Below are positions 1 through 6,493 of a stretch of DNA of 6,528 bases, in pieces. The DNA is taken from the NCBI GenBank assembly GCA_023622465.1, contig JAMNZE010000127.1, positions 1 through 6,528 on the forward strand. The letters are read 5' to 3'. Made by a program: the position numbers and the translations under genes. The notes under the pieces were generated by a model, which was not told the DNA's origin, searched no databases, and worked only from the letters and a program-made list of their open reading frames with translations. The stretch's first letter is position 1. Each line of letters begins with the position of its first letter. Source of the stretch: UBA5500 sp023622465. GTDB taxonomy: Bacteria > Bacillota > UBA994 > UBA5500.

Positions 1-131
1 TCAACCATTGCTAGTTTGAAAGCGTAGGGCGTGGGGACCAACAACGTTTTACCACCTGAACTAGTTGCATGACTCATTCGTAAGGAAAATAGGGTGGTGG
101 GGCGATAGTTGATCACAAGCCAGTTGGCCAT
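1..131 (-). CDS. cas5: Cas5 family Cascade subunit, 5' part only (cut by the left edge)
   Basis: A reading frame starts at the ATG at 131-129 and stays open to the left edge, giving 43 full codons. The predicted N-terminus begins MANWLVINYRPTTLFSLRMS and continues with SSGGKTLLVPTPYAFKLAMV. A short first beta strand, then a polar Ser/Gly stretch and a 'P-x-P-Y-x-x-K-L-A' segment resembles the start of Cas5 proteins, where a similar 'PPPY' segment follows strand one. In type I systems Cas5 is a RAMP-fold subunit that caps the crRNA 5' handle and contacts Cas8. The ATG lies 2 bases after the cas7 stop (TAA-CT-ATG) with only a weak GGGTG upstream, which points to translational coupling with cas7. 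Position right after cas7 in a cas6-cas3-cas8-cas7 operon supports the call as much as the sequence does. The C-terminal glycine-rich loop is outside the window, so the identity rests on a short N-terminus plus context. Confidence 0.75.
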   Translation of the reverse strand, partial: MANWLVINYRPTTLFSLRMSHATSSGGKTLLVPTPYAFKLAMV

Positions 132-133
132 AG

Positions 134-1093
134 TTATGCACCCACGAGATCAAAATTGCCAATTATTGATTCCATGCAAGAGGCAAAGCTGGCGAGGCTA
201 TCAAATTTTAGCAGGCTAACGGCCCCACTCTCTAAACTGTTTAGCGTGTCGACCAGGCCTTCTATCTCACTTAGATAATTTAAGTTCAGTGCACTAGCCT
301 GGGGCGCCGGGTAAGTGCTATGGCTTAAGGTAATGGCGCCTTCAAAGGCTAGGATATGGGGGTTCTGTGTATTACGCTGCGCACCACTGGGCTTTAAGAA
401 AGTAAAGAGAATACTCTTTAGTAAGGCCTGAGCTCTGGCTTTGCGCTCTGCAGCTGACAGGGCATACTCTCGCGAAATATCATTTAAGCCCAACCGATAC
501 AGATCCACATTGAGCACGACTGCATATTGCCCTGAAGATGCGGGTCGGTGAAAAATGTTCTGGCCCAAGTTAGCCTCATCCCCCGATCCGTCCGCTCGTG
601 CCCTATTATCGAACTTCACATGGAAGTAGGAGTCGGTATGGGTTCTTTCCGGGTGCCCTACTACCCATCCAAATTCCACCGCCGACTTGCGTCCAATGGA
701 ACGATCCTTGCCCCCTATTTTCCTGGTAATTAAGATACCTTCCGCGTCGTCTAACACGCAGCGCCGTAGAACACCATGCAGTATCTCTTCGTTAGTTGCC
801 CCTTCGCTAAAGGAATTTGCAAATTCCGCATCGGCGCTTATTCGGTTAGCATCAAACACGGCGCAACCTTGGCAAAGGGGCAAGCCTTCTTCTTTGGCCA
901 ACTGGAAAAGATATTCGGCTTGTATATGCTTAAACATGTCACCAGAAATGGCATTAACCGAGTGCAGGTGGCCCTTTTCATCAACGATCTGTACTTGGCG
1001 CGTCATTAGATGGTTTCCTTCGGCCCCCTCATTGTTCAAGGAATGCAAGTTCATGTTTAGCAAACCAGAAATAGCGAGGGAATGCAATTTCAT
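134..1093 (-). CDS. cas7: Cas7 backbone subunit, DevR/Cst2 family
   Basis: This 319-residue protein is the repeating backbone subunit that binds the crRNA spacer in a type I Cascade. Residues 1-60 carry the DevR/Cst2-type signature: an initial RAMP strand (KLHSLAISGLLNMNLHSLN), then NEGAEGN (21-27), a conserved Arg (R32) and NAISGDMFKHIQAEYL (47-62). Later segments also fit: FHRPASSGQYAVVLNVDLYR (181-200) and KPSGAQRNTQNPHI (234-247), the family's 'GA-x-RN' stretch. Length is normal for the family. The ATG at 1093-1091 was chosen because AGGAGG lies 9 bases upstream (1108-1103) and the RAMP strand begins directly after it. An ATG 21 codons further up would overlap cas8 and add a non-conserved basic leader. 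The gene starts 4 bases after the cas8 stop, and its SD lies in the last codons of cas8. The 'DevR autoregulator' family name comes from Myxococcus, and nothing here shows a regulatory role. Confidence 0.93.
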   Translation of the reverse strand: MKLHSLAISGLLNMNLHSLNNEGAEGNHLMTRQVQIVDEKGHLHSVNAISGDMFKHIQAEYLFQLAKEEGLPLCQGCAVFDANRISADAEFANSFSEGATNEEILHGVLRRCVLDDAEGILITRKIGGKDRSIGRKSAVEFGWVVGHPERTHTDSYFHVKFDNRARADGSGDEANLGQNIFHRPASSGQYAVVLNVDLYRLGLNDISREYALSAAERKARAQALLKSILFTFLKPSGAQRNTQNPHILAFEGAITLSHSTYPAPQASALNLNYLSEIEGLVDTLNSLESGAVSLLKFDSLASFASCMESIIGNFDLVGA

Positions 1094-1097
1094 TACC

Positions 1098-1481
1098 TTA
1101 TTCCTCCTCTTCTTTGGACTCCTTAGCATAACCATAGGCAAGTAGCAGCATACCAACTAACTCGGATCCATATTGCTCGATGAGGTCAATCACTTGATCC
1201 AGATCTCTTGTAGTAATGCGTGGTCTAGTTTCCTTATCTTGTTCTACATGGCGGGCATTTTCGTTATTGTACTGCTGCACGAAATCTGCCAATGCGGCGA
1301 CGAATTTATCTTTAAAGCGCATCTTCTGTTTCCATTCTTGGGCAAGACCATACTTAATTTCAAATACTTGCTTACCAGAAATAGCTTTACGATATTGGGC
1401 AGATACGGTTGAACGCCGAATGGCCGCGGCGATATTTTGAAAGCCCGAGTTGTCTATCACCGAACGCAATTGATAGCTCAT
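1098..1481 (-). CDS. cas11: Putative Cas11 small subunit translated from inside cas8
   Basis: An in-frame ATG at 1481-1479 (Met427 of Cas8) is preceded by AAGGAGGT at 1494-1487, an essentially perfect Shine-Dalgarno, with 5 bases between. Starting there gives a 127-residue, mainly helical protein beginning MSYQLRSVIDNSGFQNIAAA. It continues through RKAISGKQVFEIKYGLAQEW (457-476 of Cas8) and ends at the Cas8 stop. Cas11 small subunits are helical-bundle proteins of about 100-160 residues that line the belly of Cascade. In types I-B, I-C and I-D they are known to be produced by internal initiation within the large-subunit gene. No separate small-subunit gene (such as csa5) is visible in the operon, which fits this arrangement. 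The ribosome site is seen directly in the sequence. Production and function of the short protein are inferred. The alternative is that AGG-AGG simply encodes the Arg-Arg pair at 423-424. Confidence 0.75.
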   Translation of the reverse strand: MSYQLRSVIDNSGFQNIAAAIRRSTVSAQYRKAISGKQVFEIKYGLAQEWKQKMRFKDKFVAALADFVQQYNNENARHVEQDKETRPRITTRDLDQVIDLIEQYGSELVGMLLLAYGYAKESKEEEE

Positions 1482-2759
1482 AAGCAACCTCCTTAAACTC
1501 TTGGTGGTGTGCCGTACCCATCTCCTATCTTCCAGATGGCTCATGGTCATAATTCCATAACTAACGAGGAAATCTAGCAAATCCTTAAGACGCCCACCGG
1601 AGATAAAATCTCGATAAGCAACTAGGAGCGGCAAATGATCCGATTTATTTTCAGCTAGCCCTCTAATTAAACGGGAATGCTCATCTAAAATGGCAAGCCA
1701 TGCATCCGCATCTTCTTGCGTTTCAATAGGGAACCAGCCGGGAATTCCGAGAAAGGCATTATTCATCAGCGCTTTACCCGTACCTAGACTCTTAAAGTAG
1801 GAAATGTAAATACCGCGCACCAGCTGGTTAGGCCTTCTTCCCCTTAGGCGAATTACACCGCGATTAGCAAACTCGGAATTAGCAATAAGGGATTGCGCAA
1901 TAGATAATGTGGCGTTTATCTCCACCTTCAAGTTGCCCCATAACCCCTTCCTGAGCAGCTCCCTTCGGACTGTAGCTAGGCCGTCAAGGGAAATGTCCTC
2001 GGGAGCGATGGCTAACACAATCGTATCGTCACCGGCCCGATGGCTACTAAGTATGACGTGCATGGCTATATACTTCATCCACTCTTCAAACCAATCGATT
2101 AGCTTCTTACTAAATTGCCCCACTCCAGCTCCATCGGCTTTGGGCCGATGTACCCCTTTTCCTGTAATGGGGCTAAACAACTGCAAACTAGATGCGGGTA
2201 AGTTGGGCTTCGGCACCTTAGTCCATTCGACAGTTACTCCGCTGGGCAGTAGATCGCTCAGCCGATTTAAAACAAGCAGGGGCAACTCTTCCGGAATCTC
2301 CTCTAATGCCAAGTAAAGCTTGCTATAGGCGGGCGACCCCATCCGCAGACTATTAAAATCTTTAAATAGCTGCAAGTCTTCCCTAGGAGTAGGCGGGGCC
2401 GTTTCGGCTACCTGGGCAGCTTGTTTGCTCTCCCGATTTCTTGTTGCCTCCACATACTTACGGTATGCTTCCTCAATTTGCCTTTCATGGGAGTAATCGA
2501 TTAGCTCAGAAGCCGCCTTGGGCTTAGGATCGGTGGGCTTAAATAGAATGTACGGGTAAACCGGACCCAAAGGAGCCTGGCGCGCTTGTTTCCAGTCTAA
2601 GGGTTTCGACAAAAGTAGTTGGTAATGGGCTCCCCGATCACGCAGCTGAATACTGTTTGTTTGCGGCCAAAGGCTCAACAGCTTGGCCAAGCCAACGGCG
2701 ACTAAAACATCGGCATAGGTTTGAGTTCGTTTAGGAACGTGGAATTCATTAACCAACAT
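1098..2759 (-). CDS. cas8: Divergent Cas8 large subunit of type I Cascade
   Basis: This 553-residue protein sits where the Cascade large subunit is expected, between cas3 and cas7. I do not recognise a diagnostic Cas8 motif, so the call comes mainly from position, size and architecture; Cas8a-like is the nearest guess. Large subunits recognise the PAM and recruit Cas3. Visible parts are a mixed N-terminal region (1-80), a charged, Pro/Ala-rich likely linker (about 88-128), a central alpha/beta region (about 135-340) and a mostly helical C-terminus (about 345-553) ending in acidic residues (KESKEEEE). There are no cysteines at all, so the zinc finger found in several Cas8 families is absent. 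The ATG at 2759-2757 has GGGAGGG 6 bases upstream and overlaps the cas3 3' end by 11 bases, implying coupling. A strong internal start near codon 427 suggests its C-terminus is also made separately (see the Cas11 entry). A Csx13/Cmx8-type large subunit is the main alternative. Confidence 0.8.
   Translation of the reverse strand: MLVNEFHVPKRTQTYADVLVAVGLAKLLSLWPQTNSIQLRDRGAHYQLLLSKPLDWKQARQAPLGPVYPYILFKPTDPKPKAASELIDYSHERQIEEAYRKYVEATRNRESKQAAQVAETAPPTPREDLQLFKDFNSLRMGSPAYSKLYLALEEIPEELPLLVLNRLSDLLPSGVTVEWTKVPKPNLPASSLQLFSPITGKGVHRPKADGAGVGQFSKKLIDWFEEWMKYIAMHVILSSHRAGDDTIVLAIAPEDISLDGLATVRRELLRKGLWGNLKVEINATLSIAQSLIANSEFANRGVIRLRGRRPNQLVRGIYISYFKSLGTGKALMNNAFLGIPGWFPIETQEDADAWLAILDEHSRLIRGLAENKSDHLPLLVAYRDFISGGRLKDLLDFLVSYGIMTMSHLEDRRWVRHTTKSLRRLLMSYQLRSVIDNSGFQNIAAAIRRSTVSAQYRKAISGKQVFEIKYGLAQEWKQKMRFKDKFVAALADFVQQYNNENARHVEQDKETRPRITTRDLDQVIDLIEQYGSELVGMLLLAYGYAKESKEEEE
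1103..1108 (-). promoter_or_regulatory. Ribosome binding site deciding the cas7 start
   Basis: AGGAGG on the minus strand lies 9 bases upstream of the ATG at 1093 and within the final Glu codons of cas8, next to its TAA stop. It supports the 319-residue cas7 start over the upstream ATG at 1156 and suggests cas7 is translated by ribosomes finishing cas8. Confidence 0.8.
1487..1494 (-). promoter_or_regulatory. Internal ribosome binding site within cas8 for the Cas11 start
   Basis: On the minus strand this reads AAGGAGGT, complementary to the 16S rRNA anti-SD tail over all 8 bases, and lies 5 bases before the ATG at 1481. It is at least as strong as the SDs of the annotated operon genes (GGGAGGG, AGGAGG, GAGGTGA, GAAAGG). 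It falls inside coding sequence, where it uses two consecutive AGG arginine codons. The match and spacing are seen directly, and use as a start site is inferred. Confidence 0.8.
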
Positions 2760-5178
2760 TTTCTTCCCTCCCTTCTATTTGTGATGCTTGGTCGGCTAAG
2801 CGCAGTATGCGCACAATTAACCAGTACAGCGGGAACCATTTAAAGTCCGAGACTAAATAGTGTTTAAACTGCCTTTGTTCCTGCGGACAGGGGGAATCTA
2901 ACAGGCTATCACTTCCCAGAGGGGATTGTATATCTAGCAAAGCCAAGGCCCGCTGCACTTGCATGATAGCTTCAGGCACCAGTTTAAAAGGACTCAACGA
3001 ATGGGCACTGGCCACATGGTGGCGGGCGATGGCACTGATAATGCAGGCGGTGGCGCCCTCTACCTGCTCTTCTGGCCAAGAGGCGCTTAACAGGCAGTCA
3101 TATATTAATGGTTGTACTGCGAAGGCACCGGGCACAGCATGGGGACCTCGGCGGCGATTGAACGCTGCTTGCAAGGCCTGATGCTCTGCCCAGTTAAACG
3201 TACTATGGGCCAAGGGCTCACCCAACAAGAAAGTTTCATTATTAGGGTCAACCCGGCTCTGCCAGAAACGAATGTGTTCCTGCCAGTCTACACTGAGCTT
3301 CCCCACATCGTGCAGCAACAGCGCCAGTTCCAGTGGCAAGTTGGAATCGGGCAATTGCAAGCTTTCCTGCACTCGCTGCCAACCGATGGCGTGGGCGACT
3401 AACAATTTCTTCCCCTGGCCGAGCACCGCCTCCGCATGTTGTAACCAGGTTTCACACACATAATTGGGTTTAGGGTAGACCGACACTGCCCGGGCCGGGT
3501 GCTCAACAAGTGGGCCAGCTTCTCCTAGCACCAAACCTCTGGTGGGGCTATAATGGGCAATATCTGGGTGCAGAGCTATTAGCCAGCCAGCAGTAAAAAG
3601 ATCAAGGGACTTTTGGGCTGGAACCCATGTATAAGTATCAGCTTCCGGGTCTTCCTCGACCAAAATACGGGCTCCCAACTCGCCTGCCTGTTGCAGATAG
3701 GGCTCCAAGGCCCAGAGGGATACCCGGGGCAAACTCAGATATTCGATATCCAAATAAGGCGACCAGGCGTCGGTATCGTCGGTAAGCAAAACACTGACGT
3801 TATCTATATGGCGAATTAAATTTCGCACCTCGCTGGTGCCAGCCCCATCGGCCCGTCTTTGTAACTCGGCTATTTGCTGTTGAATCTGCATCAGGTCTCG
3901 TTCTAGCACCTGTAGTTGCTCACGTTCCATGGTGGCTAGCACAGCATCAAGTATTTGTTGCTCATCATGAAAGCTGAGTATTTTCCCATGGGATGCCAGC
4001 AAGGCCTGCCGGGTGGCCTCGACAATGCTTCCCAGTTCCCGATAGGGGCCTAAGCGCATTTGTCCCTGCCTATTGCAGGGCAGCAGGTAGCAATGGACCT
4101 CACCCCTGCTGCGCTCGCCGCCATAACGGGCACAACGGCCGGCCCGTTGCACCAGCGAGTTGATCGGGGCTAGCTCACTATGTAACTGATCAGCACTAAT
4201 GTCTAACCCGGCCTCCACCACCTGGGTAGCAACTAAAATAGCATTGCCGCGTGTTGCCTGCGGCCCAAAGTACACATCAAGTTGGGCCTCGATTCTTTCC
4301 CGGTCAGCTGCGAAAAAACGGTTATGCAACAGAAAGATTTGCGTTTCGCTATCTCCAAGCAGATGGGTGATCTCTTGAAATATTTCCTGGGCCCGGCCCA
4401 CGGAATTGCAAATTATAATGCTTCTATTTTTATGGGCAGCAACCACCGCCTCTCCTGTCAAAGGAGTTAAATGCATATAATAACGCCGTTCCTTTTGCCT
4501 ATGGCTAGGCAGTTGCTTAACTTCATCGGGTGTAAGGGCTACGTGTTTGGCCTTTAACATCTTGGCCAATTGTTGCTGCGCCGGTTGCGATAGGGTTGCT
4601 GTCATGCACATAAACTGACTCATGTGCTGCAAACGATCAACCATCTCCAGCGAGGTCTTTAAAGCCCTTTGCCCATCTAACAGGTGAATTTCATCTAATA
4701 CAACCAACGAACCGACCAGAGCGCCGCTGTTAATGTTGCTGAGTTTCTTCGGAATAGACAGGGGAGCCAGCAAGTAGCTAGACAAAACCTGATCGATGGT
4801 GGTGAAGATGATCTCTCCTTGCAGAAAGGGATCATCTTTTCTAGCCCCCGTCTGAACTGTTACCCGGGGTATTTGCATATCGGGGAAGCGTTGTGCCACC
4901 CGTTCGAGGGCCTTACAGGTAGACTCATAAAGGGAATGGGCTAACGAACGAAGGGGCAAACAATACAGCAGCCTATCGGCGAGCGGAGTTCCGTTTACCC
5001 AAGCATAAACAAAGGGTAGCAAGGCCGCCCAGGTTTTACCTGAACCGGTGGGAGCCGAAAGCACAATATTATGGCCATCTAACAATGTCCTGGCTACTTC
5101 CAGCTGGTAATCATAGGGGCGTAATCGGTCATTGCCCATAAGTATCCCAAATAGGGAACTAATATCGCGAATCGGCAC
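2749..5178 (-). CDS. cas3: Cas3 helicase-nuclease with reversed order (helicase, then C-terminal HD)
   Basis: Cas3 is recruited by target-bound Cascade, unwinds DNA with ATP and degrades it with its HD nuclease. Numbering is from the proposed GTG start (809 residues). Helicase motifs are in order: SAPTGSGKT Walker A (41-49, K48), VVLDEIH Walker B (159-165), MTATLS (192-197), IIICNSVGRAQ (254-264), ATQVVEAGLDIS (317-328) and QRAGRCARYG (344-353). A Glu/Gln-rich, probably coiled-coil stretch (about 404-443) and a domain of unclear role precede the HD part. The HD residues are H581 (possible), HDVGK (623-627), H658/H666 and IARHH (717-721), so the metal site looks intact. The HD is therefore C-terminal, whereas typical Cas3 has it N-terminal. 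The GTG at 5178 was chosen because GAGGTGA lies 5 bases upstream and it starts just past the cas6 stop. The ATG at 5250 would overlap cas6 by 62 bases and lacks support; the ATG at 5139 is an alternative. The stop overlaps the cas8 start by 11 bases. Confidence 0.96.
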   Translation of the reverse strand: MPIRDISSLFGILMGNDRLRPYDYQLEVARTLLDGHNIVLSAPTGSGKTWAALLPFVYAWVNGTPLADRLLYCLPLRSLAHSLYESTCKALERVAQRFPDMQIPRVTVQTGARKDDPFLQGEIIFTTIDQVLSSYLLAPLSIPKKLSNINSGALVGSLVVLDEIHLLDGQRALKTSLEMVDRLQHMSQFMCMTATLSQPAQQQLAKMLKAKHVALTPDEVKQLPSHRQKERRYYMHLTPLTGEAVVAAHKNRSIIICNSVGRAQEIFQEITHLLGDSETQIFLLHNRFFAADRERIEAQLDVYFGPQATRGNAILVATQVVEAGLDISADQLHSELAPINSLVQRAGRCARYGGERSRGEVHCYLLPCNRQGQMRLGPYRELGSIVEATRQALLASHGKILSFHDEQQILDAVLATMEREQLQVLERDLMQIQQQIAELQRRADGAGTSEVRNLIRHIDNVSVLLTDDTDAWSPYLDIEYLSLPRVSLWALEPYLQQAGELGARILVEEDPEADTYTWVPAQKSLDLFTAGWLIALHPDIAHYSPTRGLVLGEAGPLVEHPARAVSVYPKPNYVCETWLQHAEAVLGQGKKLLVAHAIGWQRVQESLQLPDSNLPLELALLLHDVGKLSVDWQEHIRFWQSRVDPNNETFLLGEPLAHSTFNWAEHQALQAAFNRRRGPHAVPGAFAVQPLIYDCLLSASWPEEQVEGATACIISAIARHHVASAHSLSPFKLVPEAIMQVQRALALLDIQSPLGSDSLLDSPCPQEQRQFKHYLVSDFKWFPLYWLIVRILRLADQASQIEGREENVG
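2766..2772 (-). promoter_or_regulatory. Ribosome binding site of cas8
   Basis: GGGAGGG on the minus strand is 6 bases upstream of the cas8 ATG (2759). It lies within the last codons of cas3, consistent with the 11-base overlap of the two genes. Confidence 0.75.
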
Positions 5179-5183
5179 CTCTC

Positions 5184-5190
5184 TCACCTC
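5184..5190 (-). promoter_or_regulatory. Ribosome binding site supporting the GTG start of cas3
   Basis: GAGGTGA on the minus strand overlaps the cas6 TGA stop (5191-5189) and lies 5 bases before the GTG at 5178. Neither the ATG at 5250 nor the ATG at 5139 has a comparable site, so GTG is the preferred start. The overlap of stop and SD suggests cas6-cas3 coupling. Confidence 0.65.
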
Positions 5191-6127
5191 ACAACAGCCG
5201 GTATTTCCCCAAACCAAATACCGTATTCTTGCCCACATGCAACACTTCACCCCATCGTAAGAGAGGGATAAATGGGGTCAATTCACCTTGCAGTGAAACT
5301 TTGCCTACCAGGCCACCCAACTTCATCCGTCCCTTCTGGCGACTGGAATAACGTTCCCAGTCAAACCAGGTAAGGCTATTACTACTGGTGGAAATTTGCT
5401 TTGCCTGCTCCAGCAATTCATCATGGACTCCTCGAGGCACAGCTACCCAGGGGCACAGATCGTGGAAGCGGCGCAATAGGGCGCGCACCAACAATTCGAA
5501 AGTAAACTCATCCTGCAGCTTTCCTTGCCGTGTTAACCTCACTGGCGTCATGAACTCAATGCCTAACTCCTTATATTCTTTCTCAGTAAGCAGGTCTGGT
5601 GTCGTGATAAACATATCATCTATCGTGTTGATAACGTTACTCGTACTCTCATAAATTTGCTTAGGCAAACGAAGAGGGTGCATGGCTTCTATGTTTTCCA
5701 AGCACATACGCCCTCTGCCCCGGCCTATACCGTTTTCACCCATGGCCTGCAAAGCAATAACCAGGTACGGAAAATGGTCTAGGGCTGGGCCAATCAAAAC
5801 CAGACCAAACTGAAAAGGTTCTTCCGGTGTATACATTGTCTTTTCGGTAAGGGGCGGCTCTATTACATAAGGCCGAGCCACCGCCCGATTACCGCGGGAT
5901 GTTTCAAAAGTGCTGCAGTAAAGGCATTGTTCGCCTAATAGGCAGGTGTTACAATCGGGCTGTTTAGTTGCGCACATGATCTGCCGCAAAGCAGCCCCGA
6001 AAGCCCCTCGCAGGGTAGAGCCTTTGTACCGGGGCAAGTATAAAGTTTCCTCCGCCCGAAAGTTGATCTTGAAAACCCCCGCCCGCAACTGTTCTATTAA
6101 CTTTGAAGCGCAAAAAAAGGGTTCCAT
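5189..6127 (-). CDS. cas6: Cas6 pre-crRNA processing endoribonuclease (RAMP family)
   Basis: This 312-residue protein should cut the CRISPR array transcript within each repeat to release crRNAs. It resembles the Cas6 RAMP proteins that carry a cysteine cluster. After an early GSTLRGAFGAALRQIMC segment (36-52) comes a Cys-rich stretch with C51, C59, C62, C68 and C71, the last four spaced CxxC-x5-CxxC, a likely metal-binding knuckle. GIGRGRGR (133-140) is a basic glycine loop. The C-terminus, GEVLHVGKNTVFGLGKYRLL (293-312), matches the glycine-rich loop that marks Cas6 and RAMP proteins. A catalytic residue cannot be assigned by eye. The ATG at 6127-6125 was chosen because GAAAGG lies 9 bases upstream and the RAMP strand follows. 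An ATG at 6214 would add 29 unconserved residues with no SD. It is the first gene of the operon and ends 10 bases before the proposed cas3 GTG. Cas6 position next to the array is common in type I and III loci. Confidence 0.92.
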   Translation of the reverse strand: MEPFFCASKLIEQLRAGVFKINFRAEETLYLPRYKGSTLRGAFGAALRQIMCATKQPDCNTCLLGEQCLYCSTFETSRGNRAVARPYVIEPPLTEKTMYTPEEPFQFGLVLIGPALDHFPYLVIALQAMGENGIGRGRGRMCLENIEAMHPLRLPKQIYESTSNVINTIDDMFITTPDLLTEKEYKELGIEFMTPVRLTRQGKLQDEFTFELLVRALLRRFHDLCPWVAVPRGVHDELLEQAKQISTSSNSLTWFDWERYSSRQKGRMKLGGLVGKVSLQGELTPFIPLLRWGEVLHVGKNTVFGLGKYRLL

Positions 6128-6491
6128 AGGTTTCCGCCTTTCGTTTTGCTTGTATGCATTATTTCGACAAAATGATCTATTTTCCTTTGCCAAACAGAGT
6201 AAAATTTCAAACATGAACGAATAGAGTTGCCTGCAAAAGGGTTATCAGCAACAAGGCGGTTGGATGTACTAAACTTACTGAAGGAAAAGGCAACGTGAAT
6301 AGAGAAATAGGAAAATAACAGAAGACTGCCGGGGAAAACTAATATCACAGCTTCGGCACGAAACGGTTTTGCGAAGGAAACCCCTGTTTTTGTGCAGATG
6401 CGGCCCATTCGCAAAGTCGGGGCATTTGCATTCTAAACCGATGCCAAACAAAGCCGGACGCATCGGGGTTTTTACCGCATCAGCGATTGCG
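6128..6491. other. Intergenic region: putative CRISPR leader and cas operon 5' region
   Basis: These 364 bases separate cas6 (leftward) from the probable first CRISPR repeat (rightward), so they should hold the array leader with its promoter and the promoter of the cas operon. Overlapping minus-strand frames here have no SD and no recognisable protein features, and I do not call them genes. I searched both strands for -35/-10 pairs and found none convincing. The left part (6140-6330) is rich in A and purine tracts on the plus strand. The right part (6397-6491) is denser in G+C and inverted repeats. The leader assignment is inferred from position and repeat orientation. Confidence 0.55.
6438..6473 (+). 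terminator. Hairpin followed by T5 inside the putative leader (terminator-like, role unclear)
   Basis: CCGATGC (6438-6444) and GCATCGG (6460-6466) are perfect inverted repeats around a 15-base loop, and GGTTTTT follows on the plus strand. On the minus strand the same stem is followed by only TTTAG. The shape is that of a weak intrinsic terminator, yet reading rightward it would sit 19 bases before the first repeat, where termination of the array transcript makes little sense. It may instead stop read-through into the array, allow antisense termination, or be a protein-binding palindrome of the leader. Confidence 0.3.
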
Positions 6492-6493
6492 GT
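6474..6493. repeat. Short inverted repeat at the leader-repeat junction
   Basis: ACCGCA (6474-6479) and TGCGGT (6488-6493) are perfectly inverted around an 8-base centre. The right arm runs two bases into the proposed CRISPR repeat. Leader-end sequences next to the first repeat guide spacer integration in several systems, so the position is suggestive. A 6-base match could also occur by chance. Confidence 0.3.

Noticed and set aside
687..1145. Plus-strand frame of 152 codons opposite cas7
   Set aside because: It is antisense to a well-supported cas7, its product is Ser/Pro/Cys-rich without family features, and it has no good ribosome site; it is a shadow frame.
1094..1156. Upstream ATG for cas7, giving 21 more residues
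   Set aside because: It would overlap cas8 by 59 bases, and the strong AGGAGG and the RAMP strand both point to the ATG at 1093.
1909..2316. Plus-strand frame of 135 codons opposite cas8
   Set aside because: It lies wholly antisense to cas8, has low-complexity Ser/Pro composition and shows no recognisable domain.
5179..5250. Upstream ATG for cas3, giving 24 more residues
   Set aside because: It overlaps the conserved glycine-rich end of cas6 by 62 bases, while GTG at 5178 has a GAGGTGA ribosome site.
5946..6224. Plus-strand frame of 92 codons opposite the cas6 start
   Set aside because: It is antisense to conserved cas6 coding sequence, including the Cys cluster, and shows no protein features.
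6226..6294. Inverted pair GTTGCCT / AGGCAAC in the intergenic region
   Set aside because: A 7-base match 55 bases apart is expected by chance in a region this size.
6128..6330. Sigma-70-like promoter for the cas operon
   Set aside because: Several TTG-starting hexamers exist on the minus strand, but none has a fair -10 at 16-18 bases, so no promoter is called.
6097..6463. Two overlapping minus-strand frames in the leader, one running into cas6
   Set aside because: They lack SDs, overlap each other and cas6 in different frames, and their products are not protein-like; the region fits a leader better.
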